NCBI GenBank assembly: GCA_025999455.1
Contig: AP024683.1
Coordinates: forward strand, 193,501-257,500
Length of the DNA stretch: 64,000 nt
Source of the DNA: Geminicoccaceae bacterium
GTDB lineage: Bacteria > Pseudomonadota > Alphaproteobacteria > Geminicoccales > Geminicoccaceae
Reading direction: 5' to 3'
The stretch's first letter is position 1; each line of letters opens with the position of its first letter. The position numbers and the translations under genes were made by a program. The notes under the pieces are model-generated. The model did no database searches. It saw nothing but the letters and a program-made list of their open reading frames with translations, and was not told where the DNA came from. This document shows, one piece after another, positions 37,872 through 46,586 of the stretch.

Positions 37872-38612
37872 TCACGGACAGCTCGGCCGCACCTCCTCGC
37901 GCGCGAGCGCGTGCGCCACGAGGAGAAAAAGCGCGGCCGTCTCGCTGCGCAGGATGCGACGACCGAGCCCCACCCGCACGATCCCAGGGCTCTCGGCGAG
38001 CCGACGGCGTTCGCCCGGCGCGAAGCCACCCTCCGGCCCGACCAGGAGGATGGCGTCCGAGATCCTCCCGAGGGCCGCGAGCGGCGGCTCACCCCCTTCC
38101 TCGTCGGCCACGACGACCCGCGTTCCAGGCGGGAGCCCCGCGAGCCAAACCTCGAGTTCGGTCGGGCCGCCGATCGGCGGTACGGAAAGACGCTCGCACT
38201 GCTCGGCGGCTTCGACGGCGATGGCGAGCAGCCGATCGATCCGCGCGGGCCGCACGACGGTGCGCTGGGTGAGGACGAGATCGACGGCACCGACCCCGAG
38301 CTCGACGGCCTTTTCGATCAGCCAGTCGAGCCGGTTCGGTCGGATCGGCGCGATCGCGAGCCGCGGCCCGATCGCGGGCTCGGGCGGGCGCAGACGATCG
38401 ACGATGCGGGCCTCCCCGCCGCGCCGATCGAGGCGCGTGAGCTCGGCCCACCACTCCCCGCTTTCGGCATTGAAGAGTCGGACCGGCGCGCCCGGGGCGA
38501 GGCGCAAGACGTGGCGGAGCTGGTGCACGCGATCGGCGCCGAGCTCCACGACCGCACCCCGAGCGAGCGGCCCGTCGAGGTGCAAGCGCGGCGCTCGGCC
38601 GAGGTTCCGCAT
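37872..38612 (-). CDS. rsmE: 16S rRNA (uracil(1498)-N(3))-methyltransferase
   Basis: A 246-residue SPOUT-superfamily methyltransferase methylating U1498 of 16S rRNA. An N-terminal PUA-like domain (about 1-75) with VHQLRHVLRLAPGAPVRLF is followed by the trefoil-knot domain: IRPNRLDWLIEKAVELGV, RWERLS-like AAEQCERLSVP, ILLVGPEGGFAPGE and LGRRILRSETAAL, which bind S-adenosylmethionine. The ATG at 38612 is 39 bases from the divergent ubiA start, so the two share a very short promoter region. Confidence 0.95.
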   Translation of the reverse strand: MRNLGRAPRLHLDGPLARGAVVELGADRVHQLRHVLRLAPGAPVRLFNAESGEWWAELTRLDRRGGEARIVDRLRPPEPAIGPRLAIAPIRPNRLDWLIEKAVELGVGAVDLVLTQRTVVRPARIDRLLAIAVEAAEQCERLSVPPIGGPTELEVWLAGLPPGTRVVVADEEGGEPPLAALGRISDAILLVGPEGGFAPGERRRLAESPGIVRVGLGRRILRSETAALFLLVAHALAREEVRPSCP

Positions 38613-38651
38613 CGCATTGCCTTCCAACGCACGCACGCTAGAAGCAGGCCC

Positions 38652-39590
38652 ATGCGCGGGCAAGGGAGCCACGTCGCGGTCGCCGATCAGCAGCTCGGAT
38701 GGGTCGGCCGTCTGCCGCCCCGGCTGCGCGATTTCGGCATGCTCGCCCGGTGGGACCGCCCCATCGGTACCTGGCTCCTGCTCTTGCCCTGTTGGTGGGG
38801 CCAAGCCCTGGCACCGGGCCTGCCGGATCTCCGGCTCGCGGCCTTGTTCGCGGTCGGGGCGATCGCCATGCGGGGTGCCGGCTGCACGATCAACGATCTG
38901 CTCGATCGCGATTTCGACCGCAAAGTCGCGCGGACCGCCAACCGGCCGCTCGCCGCCGGGCGCCTTGGTATTCCCGAAGCACTCGGGTTCGTGGCCCTCC
39001 AATGCCTCGTGGGCCTGCTCGTTCTCGTCCAACTCCCGCTTCCGGCGATCCTCGTGGGCTTCGCGAGCGTGCCCTTGATTCTGGTCTATCCACTCATGAA
39101 GCGCGTGACTTGGTGGCCACAGGCGGTCCTCGGGATCACCTTCAACTGGGGCGTCCTCGTGGGTTACGTGGCGGTCACCGGGACGGCCGACCTCGCGATG
39201 GTACTCCTCTATCTTGCCGGGGTCGCCTGGACGCTCGGCTACGACACGATCTACGCGCATCAAGACAAGGAAGACGACCGGGTCGTGGGCGTCCGCTCGA
39301 CGGCCCTCCTTTTCGGCGAGCGGACCTTGCCTTGGTTGATCGGCTTCTACACGGCGATGGTAGCCCTCCTCGCCGCTGCGGGGCTCGCGGCGGGCAAAGG
39401 CCCGGGCTTCTGGCTCCTCTTGCCGCTCGTCGTGTGGAGCCTCGCGCGTCAGCTCCACCGGCTCGATCTCGACGATCCCGAGGATTGCATCCGCCGCTTC
39501 CGGATGAACCGCTCGACCGGCCTCGCGGTCACGGCCGTGCTGGTGGCCGGCGGTCTCGATCCGGGCGCGGTGGGTCTCGAGCCGCGGTGA
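38652..39590 (+). CDS. ubiA: 4-hydroxybenzoate octaprenyltransferase
   Basis: A 312-residue membrane prenyltransferase of ubiquinone synthesis, attaching the polyprenyl chain to 4-hydroxybenzoate. Both Asp-rich Mg2+/diphosphate motifs are present: GCTINDLLDRDFDRKVART (NxxxDxxxD) and GYDTIYAHQDKEDDRVVG. WDRPIGTWLLLLPCWWG near the N-terminus is typical. Eight or nine helices are predicted. The GTG of the next gene overlaps its stop. It is divergent from rsmE, an arrangement frequent in Rhodospirillales relatives. Confidence 0.96.
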   Translation: MRGQGSHVAVADQQLGWVGRLPPRLRDFGMLARWDRPIGTWLLLLPCWWGQALAPGLPDLRLAALFAVGAIAMRGAGCTINDLLDRDFDRKVARTANRPLAAGRLGIPEALGFVALQCLVGLLVLVQLPLPAILVGFASVPLILVYPLMKRVTWWPQAVLGITFNWGVLVGYVAVTGTADLAMVLLYLAGVAWTLGYDTIYAHQDKEDDRVVGVRSTALLFGERTLPWLIGFYTAMVALLAAAGLAAGKGPGFWLLLPLVVWSLARQLHRLDLDDPEDCIRRFRMNRSTGLAVTAVLVAGGLDPGAVGLEPR

Positions 39591-40993
39591 TAGACGACCC
39601 GACGGTACGAACGGAGGCGACACGCTCCTGGCTCGCGGGTCTTCGGGACGATCTCGGCCTGTTGGTCGACCGGGCGCTCGACCGGCATCTGCGCCTCGCC
39701 GTGACCGGGCTTCGACGCAGCGGCAAAACGGTCTTCACCACCTCCCTCGTCCACCACCTGCTCGACGGTCGAGGGCTCCCTTTCCTGCGGGCGGTCCACG
39801 AAGGGCGTTATCTCGGTGCCCGGCTCCTTCCGGTGCGAGATGGCCATCCCTTCCCTTACGAGGCCTATCACGCGGCACTCGCCGCCGACCCACCCACCTG
39901 GCCCGCGCCGACCGAGCAGCTTTCGCGCCTTCTCCTCGCCATCCGCTTCCGCACGATCAACCGCCTGCTCGAGGCCGTCCAACCGATCCAGGAGCTGGTC
40001 GTCGAGATCGTCGATTACCCGGGTGAATGGCTCTTGGACCTCCCGCTCCTCGAAGGCTCGTTCGAAAGCTTCGCCGAAGAAGCCTTCGAGCTCGCCCGAA
40101 CGTCCCCACGGGCCGAACTGGCCGCGACCTGGGTCGAGCTCGTACGGAGCGTCGACCAGACGGGTCCGGCCGACCCCGTCGCGATCGACGCGCTCGTTCG
40201 CGCCTACCGAGCCTACCTCCTCGACTGTCAGGAGCGGTTGCAGCTCGGCTACCTCGTGCCCGGTCGCTTCCTCCATCCGGGCGAGCTCGAAGGCCATCCC
40301 GCACTGCGCTTCGCGCCACTTCCGCCGGCGCCGGTCCGGCCGGGGAGCCTGCGCGCCGCGATCCTGGAAGCCTTCGAGAGCTATCGCGAGGAAATCGTCC
40401 GGCGGTTCTGGGACGAGCACCTGCGCGGCTTCGACCGGCAGATCGTGCTCGTCGACCTGCTCGGGGCGCTCAATCTCGGGCCTGCCCATTTCGCCGACGT
40501 GCAGCGCGCGCTCGAACGGATCGCGAGCGCCTTCCGCTACGGCCGCAGCGGGCTCTTGGCCCGGCTCTTCGCGCCGCGGATCGACCGGCTCCTCTTCGCC
40601 GCGAGCAAGGCGGATCACGTCGCCCCGAGCCAGCACGCGGCCTTGAAGCAACTCCTCGAGATCCTGGTCGCCCCGGCCGGCCGCGCCGCGCGCTTCGAAG
40701 GCCTCGTCCCCGAATTCTTGGCGATCGCCGCACTGCGCTCGACCGACGTCGTCCGCACCGAACACGACGGCCAAATCCTCTCCTGCGTGCGTGGTCGGCT
40801 CGCCGAGGACGGCCGTGAAACCGTGCTGTTCCCGGGAGAGATCCCACCCGAGCTTCCCGAGCCCGAGGATTGGACGAGTGGCCGTTTCCGCTTCCGCGCC
40901 TTCGCCCCGCGACGGCTGCGGCCGGGTGTCCCGGGGCAGCACATCCGCCTCGACCAGGCCCTCGAATTCTTGATCGGCGACAAGCTCCGATGA
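39587..40993 (+). CDS. YcjX-family P-loop ATPase/GTPase-like protein
   Basis: A 468-residue YcjX-like protein. The P-loop AVTGLRRSGKTVFTTSLVHH lies near residues 38-57 and is followed by the family motifs RYLGARLLPV, IVDYPGEWLLDLPLL (a Walker-B-like region), IVLVDLLGALNLGPAHFADVQ-type helix start and LLFAASKADHV, a guanine-specificity-like NKxD variant. YcjX proteins are stress-associated (in E. coli part of the psp-linked ycjXF pair). It starts at GTG with a GTGA overlap with ubiA and is followed eight bases later by the ycjF-like gene. Confidence 0.93.
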   Translation: MIDDPTVRTEATRSWLAGLRDDLGLLVDRALDRHLRLAVTGLRRSGKTVFTTSLVHHLLDGRGLPFLRAVHEGRYLGARLLPVRDGHPFPYEAYHAALAADPPTWPAPTEQLSRLLLAIRFRTINRLLEAVQPIQELVVEIVDYPGEWLLDLPLLEGSFESFAEEAFELARTSPRAELAATWVELVRSVDQTGPADPVAIDALVRAYRAYLLDCQERLQLGYLVPGRFLHPGELEGHPALRFAPLPPAPVRPGSLRAAILEAFESYREEIVRRFWDEHLRGFDRQIVLVDLLGALNLGPAHFADVQRALERIASAFRYGRSGLLARLFAPRIDRLLFAASKADHVAPSQHAALKQLLEILVAPAGRAARFEGLVPEFLAIAALRSTDVVRTEHDGQILSCVRGRLAEDGRETVLFPGEIPPELPEPEDWTSGRFRFRAFAPRRLRPGVPGQHIRLDQALEFLIGDKLR

Positions 40994-41000
40994 GGCTCGG

Positions 41001-41972
41001 ATGAGCGAGAAGCGCCGGCCGCCGCGACCGTTCGAGCTCGACCCCGCGAAGCTCACGGTCGTCCTCGAGCCCGAACCGCGCTCGCCGGAAGAGGCCTCCG
41101 AAGGCGCGCCGGTCGAGCTCGAGCCAGGCCCCCGGCGGCGCTGGCTGCCCGGCATCCTCGGGATCGGGATCCTCGGTCTCCTCTTGCTCCAAGCGGTCGT
41201 CTACGCCGAAGAGCTGGTGGCCCGGAGCCCTTGGCTCGGCTTTCCCTTCGCGCTGCTCCTCGCAGCCCTGGTCGGCAGCGCCGGCCTGCTCCTAGGCCGC
41301 GAGCTGGTCGAGCTCCGCCGGCTGGCCCGGCGCGCCCGGCTGCGCGACGCCGCCCGGAGGCTCGTGGGCTCCGAGCTGCACGGTGAAGCCCCGAGGCTCT
41401 TGGCGGCGGTCGGGCGCGAGCTCGGCAAAGGCTCGTCCGTCCGAGGGGAGCTCGCCCGCTTCGAGGCGCTCGCGAGCGACGCCTTGGCCGACGGGGAGCG
41501 GCTCCTCCTCTTCGAGCGGACGGTGCTCGCGCCGCTCGATCGGCGCGCTTATCGCCTCGTCCTCGAAAGCTCCCGCGACATCGGGCTCTTGACCGCCTTG
41601 AGCCCGCTCGGGCTCTTGGACGGGCTGGTCGTCCTCTGGCGCACGACGCTCCTTTTGAAGGCGATCGCCCGGCTCTACGGCATGGCACCCGGTCCGGCGG
41701 CGAGCCTCGCGCTGTTCCGTCGTTGCCTGCGGAACGCCGCGCTCGCCGGAATCGCCGACGTCGTGACCCAGGCGACGCTCGAGCATGCCGGCGCCTCGAT
41801 CCTTTCGATCCTCTCGGCGCGTGCGGGCCAAGGTGCGGGCAACGCGCTCTTGGCCGCCAAGCTCGGGCTCGAGGCCATTCGTGAGACCCGGCCGCTGCCG
41901 TTCGTGGCCGAGGAGCCGCCGCGCCTCGCCCACATCCGCAAGGCACTCGGAGAGACCCGGCTCGGCTCCTGA
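41001..41972 (+). CDS. YcjF/TIGR01620-family membrane protein
   Basis: A 323-residue inner-membrane protein of the TIGR01620/DUF697 family, the usual partner of YcjX. An acidic N-terminal tail (about 1-48) precedes two helices (LPGILGIGILGLLLLQAVV and GFPFALLLAALVGSAGLLLG), then a helical domain with ALSPLGLLDGLVVLWRTTLLLKAIARLYG, whose conserved DUF697 core continues to VTQATLEHAGASILSILSARAGQG. The pair with ycjX eight bases upstream suggests a complex. A perfect inverted repeat surrounds its stop codon (41962-41977). Confidence 0.9.
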   Translation: MSEKRRPPRPFELDPAKLTVVLEPEPRSPEEASEGAPVELEPGPRRRWLPGILGIGILGLLLLQAVVYAEELVARSPWLGFPFALLLAALVGSAGLLLGRELVELRRLARRARLRDAARRLVGSELHGEAPRLLAAVGRELGKGSSVRGELARFEALASDALADGERLLLFERTVLAPLDRRAYRLVLESSRDIGLLTALSPLGLLDGLVVLWRTTLLLKAIARLYGMAPGPAASLALFRRCLRNAALAGIADVVTQATLEHAGASILSILSARAGQGAGNALLAAKLGLEAIRETRPLPFVAEEPPRLAHIRKALGETRLGS

Positions 41973-42014
41973 GCCGATGTCCTAGGGCCGGGACGCGGGC
42001 CGACGGCCGGCGAA

Positions 42015-42032
42015 CCGGTCGCCCCGGACCGG
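42015..42032. terminator. Hairpin between convergent ycjF-like and gltB genes
   Basis: CCGGTC-GCCCCG-GACCGG sits in the 62-base gap between two converging stop codons. It lacks a T tract, so its strength as a terminator is uncertain. A second 7-bp repeat overlaps the ycjF-like stop at 41962-41977. Confidence 0.35.
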
Positions 42033-42034
42033 GC

Positions 42035-45000
42035 TCAGGCGATCTTCGCCGTCGCCGCGGTCCGCCGAACCGGCACGGCGAGCTTGTCCAAGATCTCCTT
42101 GGGCACGACCTGCCAGAACCGGGAGAGCTCGAGATCGAAATCGTGCAAGAGGCGGCGGGCGAGCTCCGAGCCGGTCTCCCGGGCGTGCTCCTCGATGAGC
42201 GCGCGGAGTTCGGCCACGTAGTGCTCGACCTCGAGACGCTGGAAGATCACCATGTCGGCGTTGATCCGCTCGGCGAGGCGATCCTCGGGGTCCCAGACAT
42301 AGGCCATGCCCCCGCTCATGCCGGCGGCGAAATTGTCGCCGACCGGCCCGAGGATGACGGCCACACCACCGGTCATGTACTCGCAGCCATTGTCGCCGCA
42401 GCCCTCGACCACGGTCACGGCTCCGCTGTTGCGCACGGCGAAGCGCTCACCCGCCCGTCCGGCGGCGAACAGGCGACCGGCGGTCGCGCCGTAGAGGCAG
42501 GTGTTGCCGATGATCGTGTTCTGGCTCGCGACGAGGGGCGAGGAGACCATCGGACGGACGACGATCGTCCCGCCTGAGAGCCCCTTGCCCACGTAATCGT
42601 TGGCGTCGCCGAAGACCTCGAGCTTGAGGCCTTGGACCGCCCAAGCACCCAGGGACTGGCCGGCCGAGCCCCGCAGCCGAACGGTCAGATGCCCCGGCTG
42701 CAACCGGTCCATGCCGTAGCGGCGGGTGATGTGCGCCGACATCCGCGTGCCCACCGCGCGGTGGACGTTGCGGACGTTGTATTGCAGCTGCATCTTCTCG
42801 CCGTCCTCGAGCATCGGACGGGCGTCTTTGACCATCTGTGCATCGAGCGTGTCCGGCACCTCGTTGCGGCCGACGAGCGTGCAGTAGCGCGGATAGGGCC
42901 CGGGATCGACGCGGACGAGGATCGGGTTGAGGTCGAGATCGTCGAGGTCCGGCGAGCCCCGGCTCACCTGCTTCAACAGATCGGTCCGGCCGATCGCCTC
43001 CTGGAGCGAGCGCAGGCCGAGCGAGGCCAAGATCTCGCGCACCTCCTCGGCGATGAACGACATGAGGTTGACCACCCGCTCCGGGGTGCCTTCGAACTTC
43101 GCCCGCAGATCCGGCCGCTGCGTGCACACACCGACGGGGCAGGTGTTCGAGTGACACTGCCGGACCATGATGCAGCCCATGGCCACGAGCGAAAGCGTAC
43201 CGATGCCGTACTCTTCCGCGCCGAGGAGCGCGGCGATGACGACGTCGCGCCCGGTCTTGATGCCGCCGTCGGTCCGCAGCACCACGCGGTGGCGCAGCCG
43301 GTTCAAGGTCAAGAGCTGATTGGCCTCGGAAAGCCCGAGCTCCCAGGGCGTGCCGGCATATTTGATCGAGGTCTGGGGCGAGGCGCCGGTGCCGCCCACG
43401 TGACCGGAGATCAAGATGACGTCGGCCTTGGCCTTGGCCACGCCGGCCGCGATCGTGCCGATCCCCGATTCGGACACGAGCTTCACGCAGACCTTGGCAT
43501 CGGGGTTGATCTGCTTGAGGTCGTAGATGAGCTGCGCCAGGTCCTCGATCGAATAGATGTCGTGGTGCGGCGGCGGGCTGATCAGGGTCACGCCGGGTGT
43601 GGCGTGGCGCAGCCGCGCGATCTCGACCGTGACCTTGAAGCCGGGGAGCTGGCCGCCTTCACCGGGCTTGGCACCCTGGGCGATCTTGATCTCGAGCTCC
43701 TTGGCGGCGTTCAGATATTCCGCCGTGACGCCGAACCGGCCCGAGGCGACCTGCTTGATGGGCGAGTTCGGATTGTCACCGTTGGGGCGAGGCTGGTAAC
43801 GCTCGCGACCCTCGCCGCCCTCGCCGGAATCGGACTTGGCGCCGATCCGGTTCATCGCGATCGTCAAGCACTCGTGCGCCTCGGGCGAGAGCGCGCCCAA
43901 CGACATACCCGGGGTCACGAAGCGCTTGCGGATCTCGGTGATGCTCTCGACCTCTTCGACCGGGACGGGCGGCAAGATCCGGTTGAAGTCCAAGAGGTCG
44001 CGGATGGCGATCGGCTCCTGAGCATACACCATCTCGGCGAATTTTTTGTACGCCTGATAGGAGTCCGTCGCGACCGCGTGCTGGAGCTGGTGGATCAGTC
44101 GGCCCTCGAACGCGTGCGTCTCACCACCCCGGCGGTAGCGGTAGAAGCCACCGATCGAAAGCGGCGGCTCGGCTTCGCCCATCGCCCGCTTGTGCTGGGC
44201 CAGCACCTTGTTGGTGATGCCGGTGAGCCCGATACCGGAGATCCGAGTCACCAATCCCGGGAAGTATTCGCGGCAAAGCGATCGCGACAAGCCCACGGCC
44301 TCGAAATTGCACCCGCCGCGATAGCTCGAGATGATGGAGATTCCCATCTTCGACATGATCTTGAGGAGACCCTGGTTGAGAGCCTCCTTGTAGCGGGCGA
44401 GGCACTCCTCGAGCGTGAAACCCGGAAAGAGACCACGGGCGTGCCGATCGGCGATGGCCGCTTCGGCCAGGTAGGGGTTCACCGCGGTCGTGCCGACACC
44501 GATCAACACCGCGACGTAGTGGACGTCGAGGCATTCGCCCGAGCGTACCGTGATCGAGCTGAACGAGCGCAGACCCTGGCGCACCAGGTGGCTGTGCACC
44601 GCGCCGGCGGCGAGGATCATCGGGATCGGCGCGCGCTCGCGGCTCACCCGCTCGTCGGTCAAGACGATGTCGCGGGCCCCCTCGCGGACCGCCTCCTCAG
44701 CCTCGCGACGGATCCGCTCCAGGGCGTCTTTGAGCGTCTCGCCTTCGACGGCGAAGGTGCAGTCGACGATCCTGAGGTCGTCCCCGAAATAGGCGACGAG
44801 CGCATCGTACTCGCTCGTCAAGAGCACCGGGCTCTCGAGCTCGAGGATCCGGGTCTGGCTCGGATCCTCGTCGGCGATGTTGCCGAGGTTGCCGAAGCGC
44901 GTCTTGAGGCTCATCACCCGCCATTCGCGCAACGGATCGATCGGCGGGTTGGTCACCTGGCTGAACTGCTGACGGAAGAAATGGTGCAGGCCGCGATAGC

Positions 45001-46567
45001 GCTTCGAGAGCACGGCCAAAGGCGTGTCGTCGCCCATCGAGCCGACGGCCTCTTTCGCGTCGAGGACCATGGGCGAGAGGATGAGCTCCATGTCCTCGAT
45101 CGACAGATCGAAGAGCGCCTGGCGACGGCGCAGCTCGGAGCGGTCGAAGGTGGTGAACCGCTTCGGCCGCTCGGCGACCAGCCGATCGAGCCGCGTGATG
45201 TGCTCGACCCACTTCGAGTAGGGCTTGAGGCCGGCCAGGAAGTCCTTGAGCTCGGCGTCCCGGAAGAACCGACCGGCGACGAGGTCGACGCCGATCATCT
45301 CGCCCGGGCCGACCCGCCCCTTCTCGACGATGTCCTGCTCGGAAAGCGGGACCATGCCGGTCTCCGAGCCGACCACGAGGAGCCCGTCGCGGGTGCGCGC
45401 GTAGCGCATCGGCCGGAGCCCGTTCCGATCCATTCCGGCGATCACCCACCGGCTGTCCGAGCCGACCAGGGCCGCCGGGCCGTCCCAGGGCTCCATCACA
45501 CAGTTGCAATAGTTGAAGAGGTCGCGGTGCGCCTTCGGCATCGCGATCCGGTTCGACCAGGCGGGCGGAACCAAGAGCGTCTTGACGAGCGGCAGCAGTC
45601 GCCCGGCGCGCACGAGCACCTCGACGACGTTGTCGAGGGCGGCGCTGTCGGAGCCACCCGGCTGGACGATCGGCTTCACGTCCTCGTTGTACTCGCCGAA
45701 GATCGGCGACCAGAGCCGGGTTTCGTGGCTCTTCATCCAGTTGATGTTGCCACGGAGCGTGTTGATCTCGCCGTTGTGGGCGATCACCCGGAACGGCTGG
45801 GCGAGCCGCCAGGCCGGCCAGGTGTTGGTCGAATAGCGCTGGTGGAAGATCGCGAAGTTCGAGACGAACCGCGGGTCACCGAGATCCGGGTAGAAATTGT
45901 CGAGCTGCTCGGCCAGAAAGAGCCCTTTGTAGATGATCGACCGGCACGAGAGCGAGCAGACGTAGAAGTCGGTGACGTTCTCGGCGAGCGCCTGCTTCTC
46001 GACGCGCCGACGGATGATGTAGAGGTCGCGTTCGAACTCGTCGTCGCCGACGCCGCGCGGGTTGCCGACGATGATCTGCTCGATGTCGGGCTGGGTCGCC
46101 TGCGCTTTCTCGCCGATCACGGAGGTGTCGACAGGCACCTGGCGCCAGCCGAGCACGCTGTAGCCGAAGCGCAGCACCTCGCTCTCGACGAGCGCACGGC
46201 ACAGTTCGGCTTGGGCGAAATTGTTGCGCGGCAAGAAGACCATGCCGACCGCGAGCCGGCCGTTCTCGGGAAGCCGAGCCTTGACCTGCTCGCGGAAGAA
46301 ATCGTGCGGGATCTGGACGTGGATCCCGGCGCCGTCACCGGTCTTGCCGTCGGCGTCCACGGCACCGCGGTGCCAGACCGCCTTCAAGGCCTGGATCGCC
46401 TTCTCCACGACCTCGCGACGGGGACGGCCGTCGATCGCCACGACGCAGCCGACGCCGCAGGAATCCCGGCCGAGCTCGAGATCGTCGAGCCCGGCGGCGC
46501 GCAACCGCGCCAGGTTGGCCTCGTAAGCGGCGACGAATTCGCTGCCGGTCTCGTGAGCTCGGCTCAT
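42035..46567 (-). CDS. gltB: Glutamate synthase (NADPH) large subunit
   Basis: A 1510-residue GOGAT large subunit. The N-terminal class II glutaminase domain follows a propeptide of about 35 residues ending before the catalytic Cys in RDSCGVGCVVAIDG. A central domain and an FMN-binding synthase domain with QVASGRFGVTAEYLNAA, PGEGGQLPGFKV, HVGGTGASP and LRTDGGIKTGRDV come next. The 3Fe-4S ligands are in CIMVRQCHSNTCPVGVC. The C-terminal glutamine-rich beta-helix (GXGXG domain) has GLSGGTIVV and GNTCLYGAT. It makes two glutamates from glutamine and 2-oxoglutarate. It lies 19 bases after gltD. Confidence 0.98.
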   Translation of the reverse strand: MSRAHETGSEFVAAYEANLARLRAAGLDDLELGRDSCGVGCVVAIDGRPRREVVEKAIQALKAVWHRGAVDADGKTGDGAGIHVQIPHDFFREQVKARLPENGRLAVGMVFLPRNNFAQAELCRALVESEVLRFGYSVLGWRQVPVDTSVIGEKAQATQPDIEQIIVGNPRGVGDDEFERDLYIIRRRVEKQALAENVTDFYVCSLSCRSIIYKGLFLAEQLDNFYPDLGDPRFVSNFAIFHQRYSTNTWPAWRLAQPFRVIAHNGEINTLRGNINWMKSHETRLWSPIFGEYNEDVKPIVQPGGSDSAALDNVVEVLVRAGRLLPLVKTLLVPPAWSNRIAMPKAHRDLFNYCNCVMEPWDGPAALVGSDSRWVIAGMDRNGLRPMRYARTRDGLLVVGSETGMVPLSEQDIVEKGRVGPGEMIGVDLVAGRFFRDAELKDFLAGLKPYSKWVEHITRLDRLVAERPKRFTTFDRSELRRRQALFDLSIEDMELILSPMVLDAKEAVGSMGDDTPLAVLSKRYRGLHHFFRQQFSQVTNPPIDPLREWRVMSLKTRFGNLGNIADEDPSQTRILELESPVLLTSEYDALVAYFGDDLRIVDCTFAVEGETLKDALERIRREAEEAVREGARDIVLTDERVSRERAPIPMILAAGAVHSHLVRQGLRSFSSITVRSGECLDVHYVAVLIGVGTTAVNPYLAEAAIADRHARGLFPGFTLEECLARYKEALNQGLLKIMSKMGISIISSYRGGCNFEAVGLSRSLCREYFPGLVTRISGIGLTGITNKVLAQHKRAMGEAEPPLSIGGFYRYRRGGETHAFEGRLIHQLQHAVATDSYQAYKKFAEMVYAQEPIAIRDLLDFNRILPPVPVEEVESITEIRKRFVTPGMSLGALSPEAHECLTIAMNRIGAKSDSGEGGEGRERYQPRPNGDNPNSPIKQVASGRFGVTAEYLNAAKELEIKIAQGAKPGEGGQLPGFKVTVEIARLRHATPGVTLISPPPHHDIYSIEDLAQLIYDLKQINPDAKVCVKLVSESGIGTIAAGVAKAKADVILISGHVGGTGASPQTSIKYAGTPWELGLSEANQLLTLNRLRHRVVLRTDGGIKTGRDVVIAALLGAEEYGIGTLSLVAMGCIMVRQCHSNTCPVGVCTQRPDLRAKFEGTPERVVNLMSFIAEEVREILASLGLRSLQEAIGRTDLLKQVSRGSPDLDDLDLNPILVRVDPGPYPRYCTLVGRNEVPDTLDAQMVKDARPMLEDGEKMQLQYNVRNVHRAVGTRMSAHITRRYGMDRLQPGHLTVRLRGSAGQSLGAWAVQGLKLEVFGDANDYVGKGLSGGTIVVRPMVSSPLVASQNTIIGNTCLYGATAGRLFAAGRAGERFAVRNSGAVTVVEGCGDNGCEYMTGGVAVILGPVGDNFAAGMSGGMAYVWDPEDRLAERINADMVIFQRLEVEHYVAELRALIEEHARETGSELARRLLHDFDLELSRFWQVVPKEILDKLAVPVRRTAATAKIA

Positions 46568-46586
46568 ACGCGTCCTCCCCGAACGG